Notes under the pieces: generated by a model
Seen by the model: the letters and a program-made list of their open reading frames with translations, nothing else
Database searches by the model: none
Told to the model about the DNA's origin: nothing
Part shown: positions 16,912 through 25,909 of the stretch, one piece after another
Position numbering within the stretch: the first letter of the stretch is position 1
Layout of the letters: each line of letters begins with the position of its first letter
Source of the DNA: Bacteroidota bacterium
GTDB taxonomy: Bacteria > Bacteroidota > Bacteroidia > AKYH767-A > OLB10
DNA: 64,000 nucleotides
Assembly (NCBI GenBank): GCA_016709725.1
Contig: JADJMG010000010.1
Coordinates: 112,307-176,306, forward strand
Direction: 5' to 3'
Translations under genes and position numbers: made by a program

Positions 16912-18330
16912 ATGAAAATAGAACAAATTTATACCGGATGTTTAGCACAAGGTGCTTACTTCATCCAATCAGAAAATGAAGCGGTTGTGATTGATCCATT
17001 ACGTGAGGTTCAACCTTATTTGGATCGAGCAGAAAAAGAAGGGGCGAAAATTATATACGTTTTTGAAACGCATTTTCACGCCGATTTCGTTTCGGGACAC
17101 GTGGATTTAGCAAATGCAACAGGAGCGAGTATTGTTTTTGGTCCGAATGCAAAGACGAACTTCACTTCGCATGTTGCGAAAGATGGGGAGGAATTTAAAG
17201 TAGGAAAATTGCGATTTAAAGTGTTGCATACTCCTGGCCATACCATGGAATCGACTTGTTATTTGTTGATGGATGAAAATGGAAAAGAAGTGGCACTCTT
17301 CACGGGAGATACCTTGTTTATTGGTGATGTAGGTCGACCTGACCTTGCCCAAAAATCAGATGTTACACAAGATGATTTGGCTGGAATGTTATACGATTCG
17401 TTGCGTAACAAAGTAATGACCTTACCAAATGATGTATTGGTGTATCCAGCGCACGGTGCGGGCTCTGCTTGCGGAAAAAACATGAGTAAAGAAACCTTCG
17501 ATACGCTCGGACATCAGAAAGAAGTGAATTACGCATTGCGTGCAAACATGTCGAAAGCCGAATTTATTAAAGAAGTTACAGATGGATTACTACCTCCGCC
17601 AGCTTATTTCCCTCAGAATGTAATGATGAATAAAGAAGGTTACGAGAGCATTTCAAATGTGATGAAGAGAAGTAATCAGGGATTATCTCCAGAAGCATTT
17701 GAGGCAGCAGCTAACGAAACTGGAGCCTTGTTATTAGATACGAGAGATCCGCAATTATTTGCAAAAGCATTTGTTCCGAATTCAATTAATATTGGAATAG
17801 ATGGTGGTTTTGCTCCATGGGTTGGCGCTTTAATTCCAGATGTGAAGCAAGAACTATTAATTATTGCCGATGAAGGTCGCGAAGAAGAAGTAGTGACACG
17901 TTTAGCACGTGTAGGATATGACAATGCCTTGGGATATTTAGCAGGAGGAGTAGAAGCGTGGAAGAAAGCAGGAAAAGAAATTGATTCCATCACTTCCATT
18001 TCTGCAGATGAATTAGCGGAGATACTTTCTAAAAACGAAAAAGCAAAAATTGTAGATGTGAGAAAACATGGCGAATATGTCTCTGAACATATCAACGGTG
18101 TTACGCATGCTCCACTTGATTTTGTGAATGATGCGATGCCATCCATCAGTAAAGACGAACCCGTTTACATTCATTGTGCTGGTGGCTATCGTTCAATGAT
18201 TTTTACATCGATTCTTAGAGCGAGAGGATATCATAATTTAATTGATATCAAGGGTGGATATAATGCAATAAAAAATACTGGCAAGTTTGATTTAACAGAT
18301 TATGTTTGTCCGTCTACATTAACAAAGTAA
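16912..18330 (+). CDS. CstB-like persulfide dioxygenase fused to two rhodanese domains (paralog 1)
   Basis: 472 residues. Residues 1-240 form a metallo-beta-lactamase fold of the ETHE1 persulfide dioxygenase type. It contains THFHADFVSGH (H54, H56, D58, H63), HTPGHTMES, GDTLFIGDVGRPDL and YPAHGAGSACG. The first rhodanese domain (about 260-360, LLLDTRDPQLFAKAFVPNSI) lacks a catalytic cysteine, having LIIADEGREEE in that place. The second (about 370-465) has it at C422 in IHCAGGYRSM. The order dioxygenase, pseudo-rhodanese, rhodanese matches S. aureus CstB, which oxidises persulfides to thiosulfate. Iron binding and product are inferred from the family. A homologous gene follows in tandem. Confidence 0.9.
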   Translation: MKIEQIYTGCLAQGAYFIQSENEAVVIDPLREVQPYLDRAEKEGAKIIYVFETHFHADFVSGHVDLANATGASIVFGPNAKTNFTSHVAKDGEEFKVGKLRFKVLHTPGHTMESTCYLLMDENGKEVALFTGDTLFIGDVGRPDLAQKSDVTQDDLAGMLYDSLRNKVMTLPNDVLVYPAHGAGSACGKNMSKETFDTLGHQKEVNYALRANMSKAEFIKEVTDGLLPPPAYFPQNVMMNKEGYESISNVMKRSNQGLSPEAFEAAANETGALLLDTRDPQLFAKAFVPNSINIGIDGGFAPWVGALIPDVKQELLIIADEGREEEVVTRLARVGYDNALGYLAGGVEAWKKAGKEIDSITSISADELAEILSKNEKAKIVDVRKHGEYVSEHINGVTHAPLDFVNDAMPSISKDEPVYIHCAGGYRSMIFTSILRARGYHNLIDIKGGYNAIKNTGKFDLTDYVCPSTLTK

Positions 18331-18349
18331 AATAGTGGTTTATATGATC

Positions 18350-18381
18350 CCGTTGCGATTCACTTTGCAACGGATTTTTTT
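18350..18381 (+). terminator. Rho-independent terminator after CstB-like paralog 1
   Basis: CCGTTGC (18350-18356) pairs with GCAACGG (18367-18373), followed by ATTTTTTT. It lies 20 bases after the stop codon and separates the two paralogs transcriptionally. Confidence 0.8.
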
Positions 18382-18682
18382 GAAGTGATCTTTTTTAACA
18401 CTAGAGAAACAAGAGAACACTAAAGTGCACAAGAGGTTCGTGTGATCTTTAGTTTCAAGATAGTTACTTTTTTATTGCACTTTATTTATCTAGTGCTCTC
18501 CAGTGCCCTCCAGTGCCTGCCTGCTGCAGGCAGGTTGAAACTTCCGCAGATAGGTTGAAAATTAATACTAGTTTAATCGCAAAATCAATGACTAAAATCA
18601 TAGCTTCTATGTAACTTTAGTAACGTTTAAAGGGAATCATTCCATATACTTTTGTAATAGTTAAAACATAAAAAAATACTCT
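18382..18682. other. Intergenic region between the CstB-like paralogs
   Basis: About 300 bases with no gene. It holds short imperfect repeats rich in CACAAGAG/CTAGTG/CCAGTG words and the CCTGCCTGC palindrome listed separately. The promoter for the second paralog is probably here, but I cannot place it. Confidence 0.5.
18516..18534. repeat. Dispersed palindrome CCTGCCTGC-T-GCAGGCAGG
   Basis: Nine-base perfect arms surround one base, so this is a GC-rich island in AT-rich DNA. An inverted copy, with A at the centre, occurs at 52671-52689 beside similar CACAAGAG-type words. The shared flank is AACCTGCCTG...GGCAC in both. It is a dispersed intergenic repeat. Confidence 0.7.
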
Positions 18683-20097
18683 ATGAAAATCGAACAAATT
18701 TATACTGGATGTTTAGCTCAAGGAGCTTATTATATTGAATCAAATGGTGAAGCGGCTATTGTAGATCCATTGAGAGAGTTCAAGCCTTATATGGATCGTC
18801 TCCATAAAGGAAATGCAAAATTAAAGTATGTGCTCGAAACACATTTTCATGCTGATTTTGTTTCCGGTCATTTGGATTTGGCTCGACAAACAGGAGCTCA
18901 AATTGTGTATGGTCCCAGCGCGAAAGCAGAGTTTAACTTCCACGAAGCCATGGATAATGAGATGTTGCCATTAGGAAATGTATTTATCAAAGTACTACAC
19001 ACACCTGGACATACGATGGAGTCGAGTTGTTTTTTAGTGATTGATGAGCATGGAAAGGAACATGCTTTGTTCTCAGGCGACACTTTATTCATTGGTGATG
19101 TGGGTCGTCCTGACTTAGCACAAAAGGAGAAATTACACAAGAAGTATTGGCGGGTTATTTATACGATTCATTGCGAAATAAAATAATGACATTGCAGGAA
19201 GATGTGATAGTGTATCCTGGACATGGCGCCGGTTCTGCTTGCGGAAAAAATATGTCGAATGAAACCACTGATACCTTAGGTCATCAACTAAAGAATAATT
19301 ATGCTTTGAGAGCTAATATGTCGAAGGAAGAATTTGTGAATGAAGTATTGACTGGATTGATGCCACCACCTGCCTATTTTCCAAAAAATGCGGCTATGAA
19401 TAAAATGGACAGTCAAAGTTTCAAGGAAGTTATTGAACGCGGATCTCGACCACTAGACGTAGCGACGTTTAAGTTTGTTGCTGAAGAATCAGATGTTTTA
19501 ATTTTGGATACTCGAGATCCCGATGAATTTGTAAAAGGATTTATTCCGGGTTCAATAAATATTGGATTGAATGGAAATTTTGCACCCTGGGCTGGCGCAT
19601 TGATTCCTGATTTAAAACAAGAGATATTATTGGTGACAGAACCTGGTAGAGAGGAGGAAGTAATTACTCGACTTTCTAGAGTAGGATTCGATTATACTAT
19701 TGGTTATTTGGATGGAGGGTTCTCAGCTTATTTAAAGAGTGGTGAACTCGTGGATAGCATTGAGTCCATTGATGCGATAGAATTGAGAAAACGAATTGAT
19801 AAAGATAATCACTTAGCACTTCTTGATGTGCGTAGAAAAAGTGAATACGATGCACAGCATATTTTAAATACGGAAGTAGCGCCTTTAGATTATATCAACG
19901 AAAGTATGAGTAAGATACATCGCGCGCAGGATACTTATGTTTATTGCGCTGGTGGATATCGTTCTGTAATCTTTATTTCTATTCTAAAAGCCAGAGGTTT
20001 TGATAAATTAATAAATGTGAATGGAGGATTCAATGCCTTAAAAAATTCTGGACTGTTTAACGTCTCAGCATACCATGAGCCCACTACACTGTTGTAA
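18683..20097 (+). CDS. CstB-like persulfide dioxygenase-rhodanese fusion (paralog 2), frameshifted as sequenced
   Basis: Close paralog of the 16912 gene with the same start (MKIEQIYTGCLAQGAYYIES) and the same three-domain order. The frame breaks at 19130-19132, where GAGAAATTACAC reads as KLHKKYW and stops at 19186. Adding one A to the A3 run restores EKITQEVLAGYLYDSLRNK, which matches paralog 1, and the restored product is 471 residues. The downstream part (open from 19147) keeps the pseudo-rhodanese domain and the catalytic cysteine in YVYCAGGYRSV. The lesion is one base in a homopolymer and the rest is intact, so sequencing error or very recent inactivation are both possible. The gene has its own upstream region after a terminator. 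Confidence 0.88.
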
Positions 20098-20126
20098 AAA
20101 GTAAATTAATCTAAAAAAAATTGAGA

Positions 20127-20456
20127 ATGATAAAGTTATTGCAGAATTTATTTAAAAAGAATTACGAAGATTGCGATGGACAGGAGTTTAAAACGAAGCT
20201 GAAAGAGAATGCAAACGCAGTATTGTTAGATGTACGATCAGCTTCTGAATTTAAATCTGGAACCATAAAAGGCGCTAAAAACTCCAATATGTTGAGTCCA
20301 TCATTCTCCTCAGAAATTACAACCATGGATCCCACTAAAACCTACTTTGTTTTTTGCAGAAGTGGTGCGAGAAGCGGAACCGCAGCCAACATGATGTCGA
20401 AGCTTGGTTTGAAAGTGATCAATTTAAAGGGCGGAATCTCGGCGTGGCCGAGGTAA
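20127..20456 (+). CDS. Single-domain rhodanese-like sulfurtransferase
   Basis: 109 residues from the ATG at 20127. A short basic helix precedes one rhodanese domain: AVLLDVRSASEFKSGTIKGA, then FVFCRSGARSGTAANMMSKL with the catalytic cysteine, ending LKGGISAWPR. It lacks a signal peptide and so is cytoplasmic. It starts 30 bases after the second CstB-like gene and is probably in the same transcript. Likely role: carrying sulfane sulfur between low-molecular-weight thiols and the dioxygenase. An in-frame TTG at 20121 is a less likely start. Confidence 0.9.
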   Translation: MIKLLQNLFKKNYEDCDGQEFKTKLKENANAVLLDVRSASEFKSGTIKGAKNSNMLSPSFSSEITTMDPTKTYFVFCRSGARSGTAANMMSKLGLKVINLKGGISAWPR

Positions 20457-20458
20457 AT

Positions 20459-20667
20459 TCAGAATGCAGAATGCAGAATTAAGAATTATTGCTTATAATA
20501 ATAAAATTAGTTTTACTTCGAAGAATGTATTGTATTTATTAAAAAATAGCGAATGCCTAATTCATATTTCTGAATTAGGCATTCAACTTTCTTATTGGTT
20601 AAATTAATTTTGGTATAGCGCAAGCTCAATTCTGAATTCTGAATTCAGAATTCTTAATTCTTAATTA
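20459..20667. repeat. Flanking inverted repeat of AGAATT-type words
   Basis: The left part contains CAGAATGCAGAATGCAGAAT followed by TAAGAATT. The right part, 20628-20667, contains repeated GAATTCTGAATTCTGAATTC-like sequence ending in TTAATTCTTAATTA, largely the complement. Together they bracket the terminator between two convergent genes. Low-complexity flanking repeats of this kind are of unknown function. Confidence 0.5.
20551..20584. terminator. Bidirectional terminator between convergent genes
   Basis: GAATGCCTAATTCA (20551-20564) and TGAATTAGGCATTC (20571-20584) form a perfect 14-bp stem with a 6-nt loop. A-rich sequence lies on the left. It sits between the rhodanese gene and the SlyD-type gene, which run toward each other. 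Confidence 0.75.
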
Positions 20668-21177
20668 ATGCTCGTGCATCCCTGGCGTATGCGCATGTCC
20701 GTGTTCGATTTCTTCGGGAGAAGCTTCACGAACTTGAACTACCGTTCCGCTAAAATGCAAATCTTGACTCGCTAAGGGGTGATTAAAATCGAGTAATACA
20801 CTGCCGTCTTTGAAATCAACAACTTTTGCGACCATCTGATTTCCTTCGCGGTCGAGTAGTGGTACCATATTTCCGATACGCAATACTTCTAAATCTAGAA
20901 TTCCATCTACCTTAAACATGTCATCCGGAACGTTCACTAAAGCATCTGCTTCAGTCATGCCGTAGCCATTTTCTGCAGCGATGGTAAATTCGAAATTATT
21001 TCCTACTGATAATCCAGCAAGATTATCTTCAAAAGCAGGGATTAATTGTCCAGAGCCAAAGAGAAAGATTAATGGATTTTCATTTCCGGTTTCTTCAACT
21101 TTATTTTTCTCACTTCCTTCTTGACTGCTGTGTAACACGTAGGTAACACTAACGACAGTATTTTGTCCAATTTGCAT
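20665..21177 (-). CDS. slyD: FKBP-type peptidyl-prolyl isomerase, SlyD type
   Basis: 170 residues, no signal peptide. The split FKBP domain reads VVSVTYVLHSS, then LIFLFGSGQLIPAFEDNLAG and GNNFEFTIAAENGYGM. It carries the insert-in-flap chaperone domain typical of SlyD (residues about 75-130, PDDMFKVDG...VVDFKDGSVLLDFNHPLAS) and returns with LHFSGTVVQVREASPEE. The C-terminus is short and histidine-rich (HGHAHTPGMHEH), a reduced form of the SlyD metal-binding tail. It accelerates prolyl isomerisation and acts as a holdase; the tail may bind nickel. It appears to be transcribed alone. Confidence 0.92.
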   Translation of the reverse strand: MQIGQNTVVSVTYVLHSSQEGSEKNKVEETGNENPLIFLFGSGQLIPAFEDNLAGLSVGNNFEFTIAAENGYGMTEADALVNVPDDMFKVDGILDLEVLRIGNMVPLLDREGNQMVAKVVDFKDGSVLLDFNHPLASQDLHFSGTVVQVREASPEEIEHGHAHTPGMHEH

Positions 21178-21287
21178 ATCTTATTGTTTTATAGGCTTTT
21201 GCAAATGCCTATGCGAGGAATATGCTGCCGTGTTTGAAATGCAAAAGTAAACAATTTAGAAAAAGGTGCAATATGTTTTATCGTTGA

Positions 21288-22322
21288 TTAGGGCAAATTG
21301 GGCGTTGATTCTACCGAATACCAATCGTAGATCGATTTGGTAATGTTTGCTATCAACTGTGTTTGATAAGCTTGATCATTTCCGCTGGTCATAATAGTAA
21401 GTGCAATGGAATTGTCGGGGAGATAGATAATTGCTGTTTCATGAATTTCCTGGAAAGTTGTGTCTCTATATCCTCTTTCTCCAAACTTGTGTGCAATTAA
21501 AATGGAATCAGGAATTCCTTTTTTCATTCCATCATTAAATTTTGTATCCGTTAATAAATCAAGAGCAAATTCAGATAAATTTTGATTGGTGTAACTGGCG
21601 TTATAAAGCACTCTCATGAATTTACTGAGATCAATAGCCGACATTTTTACTGAAGATTGTTGGATTTTTGGAATTTCCATTCCTAAATCAGTAAAAACAT
21701 TGTATACATATTCAGGTTCGATGTTTTGATTCAACAGCATGTTGGCTTGATTGTCGGAATCAATAATCATCGCTTTTATTAAATTCCTTACCGTATAGGT
21801 TTTCCCTTTTTCTATCATGTTTGTAACAATGGTTTGCTTAGGCATCGCATCATTTACAATATCATATTTTATCCTTTTATCAAAAAAACTTGGTGATACT
21901 TCTAGTCTTTTTAGATAGGCAAGTAGAATAGGTAATTTCATGATGCTCCCTGGGTCGAATAAATCATTTTGTTGAATGCCCATCCAACTACCATTGTTAA
22001 ATTCCCTTAAATAAACGGAAACGTTACTTACTTTACCAGTTGCTTTCTCTGAAGCAATTTTAGTCAGTAGCTCTTGTTTTAAATTTGAAAATTTCGAACT
22101 TTCGTTAAGAACGTCGCTAAATAACAATGGTTGAGAAAGCCGATGTCGCTTGATTCGAACCAAATTCATTCTTTCATCGCAACTAGGAGCAGCTACGGAT
22201 TGTTTCTCACCTACTTTTGTGGGCAAGTTTTTACTAAACATGTATGTAAATACAATGCTTAGGGTGCAGGCAAGTACTACCTTGTAATAAGGTAGTTTGC
22301 CTCCCTTTAAGGAAGAGATCAT
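21288..22322 (-). CDS. Class A beta-lactamase-like serine hydrolase
   Basis: 344 residues. An N-terminal membrane anchor or signal (YKVVLACTLSIVFTYMFS) is followed by a penicillin-binding fold. It has the SxxK motif in DPGSIMKLPILLAYLKRLE, an SDN motif in IIDSDNQANMLL, and HKFGER where class A enzymes have KTG. The missing KTG makes true beta-lactam hydrolysis uncertain, and similar Bacteroidota proteins are annotated only as serine hydrolases. It probably acts in the periplasm. The upstream 192-base gap contains a perfect hairpin that could regulate it or end the preceding transcript. Confidence 0.82.
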   Translation of the reverse strand: MISSLKGGKLPYYKVVLACTLSIVFTYMFSKNLPTKVGEKQSVAAPSCDERMNLVRIKRHRLSQPLLFSDVLNESSKFSNLKQELLTKIASEKATGKVSNVSVYLREFNNGSWMGIQQNDLFDPGSIMKLPILLAYLKRLEVSPSFFDKRIKYDIVNDAMPKQTIVTNMIEKGKTYTVRNLIKAMIIDSDNQANMLLNQNIEPEYVYNVFTDLGMEIPKIQQSSVKMSAIDLSKFMRVLYNASYTNQNLSEFALDLLTDTKFNDGMKKGIPDSILIAHKFGERGYRDTTFQEIHETAIIYLPDNSIALTIMTSGNDQAYQTQLIANITKSIYDWYSVESTPNLP

Positions 22323-22372
22323 AAAATTTACACGTTTTGGAAGTGCACCACTAAGGTGAGGAGTAAAACTGT

Positions 22373-22406
22373 TTTATCCAAATTATAAAAAAATAATTTG
22401 GATAAA
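22373..22406. repeat. Perfect 14-bp inverted repeat upstream of the serine hydrolase
   Basis: TTTATCCAAATTAT (22373-22386) and ATAATTTGGATAAA (22393-22406) flank a loop of six A residues. It lies about 50 bases upstream of the hydrolase start. It lacks a T-tract after the stem, so it may be an operator rather than a terminator. Evidence is only the symmetry. Confidence 0.55.
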
Positions 22407-22514
22407 GTATATAGACTTGTGTTTTACTAATAAAAAGGGCGATAATAATCGAATACTAAAGGTTAAAATTCAACCTGGTTTTTTATTAAGTTGAACTCGT
22501 TGAGTAATGAGGGA

Positions 22515-23126
22515 CTAAGCATTATCTTTCCATCTCCAGAGATGCCTAGAAGCTAAACTTCGATAGGGTTGCCAAGCTAATGAAATGCGAATCATTTCTG
22601 CTTTCAATTCCTTTCCTTTTAACGGGATTTCATAAAGTTTAATCATCGCTTGCTGGATGCCTAAGTCATCGACAGGTAATACATCAGGTCGATTCAAATT
22701 AAACATCAATATCATCTCTGCGGTCCATCTTCCAACACCTTTTATACTCGATAAATAATCAATTAAATCGTCATCACTTTTTCGATAAAGTCGTTTGTAT
22801 TCAAGCGTGTTTTCAAGTGAAAAGTTGGCAATGTTTTTTAAGTAACCACCTTTTTGATACGAAAGTCCAACTGCTCTCAATTGTTCAATATCCATTTTAA
22901 GAATAGCGAGCTCAGTAGGTTGTTCGTCAGGAAATAATAGAATAAATCGATTCCAAATAGTTGACGCAGCTTTTGTGGAGAGTTGTTGACTGACTATAGC
23001 ACTCAGCAAAGAGGTAAATAAATCTTTTTGATGAGCTGCTTCTAATTTTCCTGTTTGTTTAATGATCTCTTTTAATTTTTGATCTTTTCTGAGATGTTTA
23101 TAAGCAACATCAATATCCCATTTCAT
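22515..23126 (-). CDS. DNA-3-methyladenine glycosylase II family (AlkA type)
   Basis: 203 residues from the ATG at 23126 (MKWDIDVAYKHLRKDQK). A longer frame to 23207 would overlap the next gene by 65 bases and adds no family sequence. The HhH-GPD fold is clear: the helix-hairpin-helix IKGVGRWTAEMILMF, then the catalytic aspartate in LPVDDLGIQQAM. AlkA-type enzymes excise alkylated purines such as 3-methyladenine in base excision repair. It lacks the N-terminal E. coli AlkA domain, as is usual for short bacterial members. It lies 16 bases downstream of the methyltransferase gene and is likely in one operon with it. Confidence 0.9.
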   Translation of the reverse strand: MKWDIDVAYKHLRKDQKLKEIIKQTGKLEAAHQKDLFTSLLSAIVSQQLSTKAASTIWNRFILLFPDEQPTELAILKMDIEQLRAVGLSYQKGGYLKNIANFSLENTLEYKRLYRKSDDDLIDYLSSIKGVGRWTAEMILMFNLNRPDVLPVDDLGIQQAMIKLYEIPLKGKELKAEMIRISLAWQPYRSLASRHLWRWKDNA

Positions 23127-23142
23127 ATTAATATTCGTTAAT

Positions 23143-24483
23143 TTAGGGTTTAGGTTTATTTTGAATTCTCCATTCTTTAGGATAGTAGTTATTCCAACGC
23201 GATGCAATTTTTTTTGCCCAGCCTAAAGGTTGATTTTGAAAGGTAACTAAATGCCATCCTAATGCTTCACTTTGCGTTTGCAGGGGCTCTCCACATAAAT
23301 AGTTGATAGATTCTTGCTCTGAAAGATCGACTGTTGGATGATTTTTATTCAATTGTAAACTCAGTGCTAGCTCTGCCGATGGGATGAAATCTTTTCCTTT
23401 TATTTCACCTAACAAGATTCCACTCATTCGAATGTAATTGGTTTTACTTAATTGCTGCGTGAGCTCGTTTACTTCTTTTGAGTTGGCATAAATGAAATCT
23501 TGTTGTTGAGTGATTACAAACGAAGTATCATCAATTAACCATTTTTCGAAACTTGGAAGCATGGTTTTTTTTGATGTGATTTTAGTTGAAGTGTATTTGT
23601 TCTCGACATTTAATTCACCATCTTTTTTTAAAAGACAACAATAAAATCCTTCACTTTTTACTCGGTGCGGATAGGCTTGCCAGCCGTATTTTGTTTGTGC
23701 TATTCCAAGTGGCGGTTTAGGTGTAACTACTTTCATTCCAAAATTAGCAATCAGTTGTTCTATTTGGTCGTCGTTTTCTGTTGCTTCATAAGTACAGGTT
23801 GAGTAGATAAGATACCCTCCCGGTTTTAAGGAAGGTAGAATCTCTTCCAAAATTTTTGTCTGACGCTGACTACAAACCATCACTTGATCAACGCTCCATT
23901 CTAATATTGCTTGATCATCTTTTCTGAAAAGTCCTTCGCCACTGCAGGGTGCATCTATAATAATAGCATCAAATTGAATGTTACTTTTTGCAAAATCTTC
24001 TGCTTTATTTTGGGTTACAATGCAATTGGAATATCCCCATTTTGCTATATTTTGTCGGAGTATTTTATTTCTTAATGGAATGGTTTCATTGCTCACTAAT
24101 ATTCCTTCTCCATTCATTAAACTCAATACATGCGTCGATTTTCCTCCTGGTGCAGCGCATAAATCCAAGATTCTTAAATTCTTGTTTTTTTCTAGAATGG
24201 GAGTAAGAAGTTTTTCTAATAACATCGATCCTGCTTCTTGAACATAATAGGCTCCTGCATGAAATAAGGGGTCGTAAGTAAAGACAGGACGAGAAGACAA
24301 ATAAATTCCTGCCTCACACCATTCCACTTTTTGAGCTTCCTGAAAAATAGTTGAGTTGTTTTTGTTTGGATGTAATCTTAATGAAATGGGCGGCGGGATT
24401 TCCTGACTTTCAAAAAATGCTGTCGCTTCTCCTTTTAGGAGTTCATTCATTTTTTGTTTAAAAGATTCAGGAAATATTTTCAT
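23143..24483 (-). CDS. rRNA (cytosine-C5-)-methyltransferase, RsmF/NSUN family
   Basis: 446 residues. The catalytic domain has the SAM-binding motif LDLCAAPGGKSTHVLSLM, the motif IIIDAPCSGEGLFRKD, and the nucleophilic cysteine in YSTCTYEATENDDQIEQL. Both cysteines of the m5C mechanism are present. The C-terminal part (residues 300-446, GWHLVTFQNQPLGWAKK) is the PUA-like/FAU1-like region of the RsmF subgroup. It should methylate a cytosine in 16S rRNA, C1407 in E. coli terms by homology. The ATG at 24483 fits the family start (KIFPESFKQKMNELL). Confidence 0.92.
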   Translation of the reverse strand: MKIFPESFKQKMNELLKGEATAFFESQEIPPPISLRLHPNKNNSTIFQEAQKVEWCEAGIYLSSRPVFTYDPLFHAGAYYVQEAGSMLLEKLLTPILEKNKNLRILDLCAAPGGKSTHVLSLMNGEGILVSNETIPLRNKILRQNIAKWGYSNCIVTQNKAEDFAKSNIQFDAIIIDAPCSGEGLFRKDDQAILEWSVDQVMVCSQRQTKILEEILPSLKPGGYLIYSTCTYEATENDDQIEQLIANFGMKVVTPKPPLGIAQTKYGWQAYPHRVKSEGFYCCLLKKDGELNVENKYTSTKITSKKTMLPSFEKWLIDDTSFVITQQQDFIYANSKEVNELTQQLSKTNYIRMSGILLGEIKGKDFIPSAELALSLQLNKNHPTVDLSEQESINYLCGEPLQTQSEALGWHLVTFQNQPLGWAKKIASRWNNYYPKEWRIQNKPKP

Positions 24484-24509
24484 AGGAGAATGGTTGTAAA
24501 AATAGATGA

Positions 24510-25736
24510 TTATTCTTCATTAAAGTTTAAATTTTTACCAAATGTTTCTGGTAAGTAAAGGGTGGATGCTATAGCTAAAGTCCACACCATTATACCTGTA
24601 ATTATTAATCCCATAGCCAAATCAACTTGAAAATAGGATTGTATCCATAAATGAAATGGAACTAAAAGGGTAATGGATCCACGCATAAAATTTGTTACCG
24701 TGGCTGTTGCTAGTACTCTTAAATTGGTGCCAAAATGTTCGGCAGTCGAGGTGACGAAAACACTGAGATAACCACACCCTAATCCCATCCAAAATGAAGT
24801 AAAATTTAAGCTTAATCCATTTCTGATATTGCTGAAATGTACACAGGTTGCAAAAATAGCAACAAGCATAAAACTTAAAAGCACTTTCTTTCTTGTCTGT
24901 AGAAGTTGACTTAATATTCCGGAACTTAAATCACCGGCCGTTATTCCAATTTGAAATAAAATAAAGCAGGTAGCTAGCTGTAAGTTTTTAATATGGTAAA
25001 TTTGTGCTATCTCAGGAGATAATGATATAAGTAAGCCTACGCTATACCAAATCGGTACGCCCATTAAGATACAAGCGATGTATTTAATACTTCTGTTTCT
25101 ATTTTTAAATAGCACTTTAAAATTCCCTTTTTTGTGATTGGCGAGATGGATTTGTTCTCTGAAAATTTGTGGTTCGGAGACTTTCATTCTTAATATTAAC
25201 AATAACAAACCCATGCATCCCGCTATGAAGAATGCAATTCGCCATGGAATAATATTTCCAATGAGTCCAGCGGTCACAGCACCCAAGGCTCCCAACGTGG
25301 CAACCAGAATGGTTCCGTACCCTCTATTTTTAATACTCATGCTTTCACTCACAATGGTTATGCCGGCACCTAATTCACCTGCTAATCCAACACCTGCCAA
25401 GAAGCGAATGATGGCATAACTAATCGTATCATCCACAAAAGCATTTGCAATATTACTAACCGAATAGAGTAAAATCGACCCAAATAAAACAGTTTTTCTG
25501 CCTTTCTTGTCTCCAATGATTCCGGTTAAAATTCCTCCGACCATCATTCCCGCCATTTGAATAGCCAAAAGAAATTCTCCTTGATGGGATAATTCATTTC
25601 CTGATAAACCTAATTCTTTTAAGCTGGGAACTCGATAGATATTGAATAAAAACAAGTCAAATGCATCTACGAAAAAGCCAAGTCCCGCGACTAACACGGC
25701 TAGGTTTAAGGGAGATTTGTGTAATTGATCGCTCAT
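24510..25736 (-). CDS. MFS transporter (metabolite:H+ symporter type)
   Basis: 408 residues with about 12 hydrophobic segments. The first helix carries GFFVDAFDLFLFNIYRV, typical of the sugar/metabolite:proton symporter group. The MFS loop 2-3 signature GDKKGRKTVLFGS and an acidic helix 4 (FLAGVGLAGELGAGITIVSE) are present. The substrate cannot be told from sequence. It lies 26 bases upstream of the methyltransferase gene on the same strand, so the three genes from here to the glycosylase may form one transcript. Confidence 0.9.
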   Translation of the reverse strand: MSDQLHKSPLNLAVLVAGLGFFVDAFDLFLFNIYRVPSLKELGLSGNELSHQGEFLLAIQMAGMMVGGILTGIIGDKKGRKTVLFGSILLYSVSNIANAFVDDTISYAIIRFLAGVGLAGELGAGITIVSESMSIKNRGYGTILVATLGALGAVTAGLIGNIIPWRIAFFIAGCMGLLLLILRMKVSEPQIFREQIHLANHKKGNFKVLFKNRNRSIKYIACILMGVPIWYSVGLLISLSPEIAQIYHIKNLQLATCFILFQIGITAGDLSSGILSQLLQTRKKVLLSFMLVAIFATCVHFSNIRNGLSLNFTSFWMGLGCGYLSVFVTSTAEHFGTNLRVLATATVTNFMRGSITLLVPFHLWIQSYFQVDLAMGLIITGIMVWTLAIASTLYLPETFGKNLNFNEE

Positions 25737-25909
25737 AATTGGCTAAACTATAAAAAAAATCTTGCTATGATCCCTTAATTTAGTGGCAGTTAGACACATT
25801 CCGATGCGTTGTGAATAGGCTACTTGACTTTTTAACTGTGATTTTGATTAAATTTACACTGTTTTAAAATTCTTATCAGTATTTCTAATCAACCTAAAAA
25901 TATATTACC

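Noticed and set aside
17676..18146. 156-codon antisense reading frame inside CstB-like paralog 1
   Set aside because: The sense strand has a fully recognisable protein; the antisense frame has no family features.
19147..20097. A separate 316-residue gene
   Set aside because: It is the downstream half of the frameshifted CstB-like paralog 2; the sequence joins paralog 1 homology without a gap.
21288..22322. Antibiotic-resistance class A beta-lactamase
   Set aside because: SxxK and SDN are present, but the KTG motif is replaced (HKFGER), so a resistance call is not supported.
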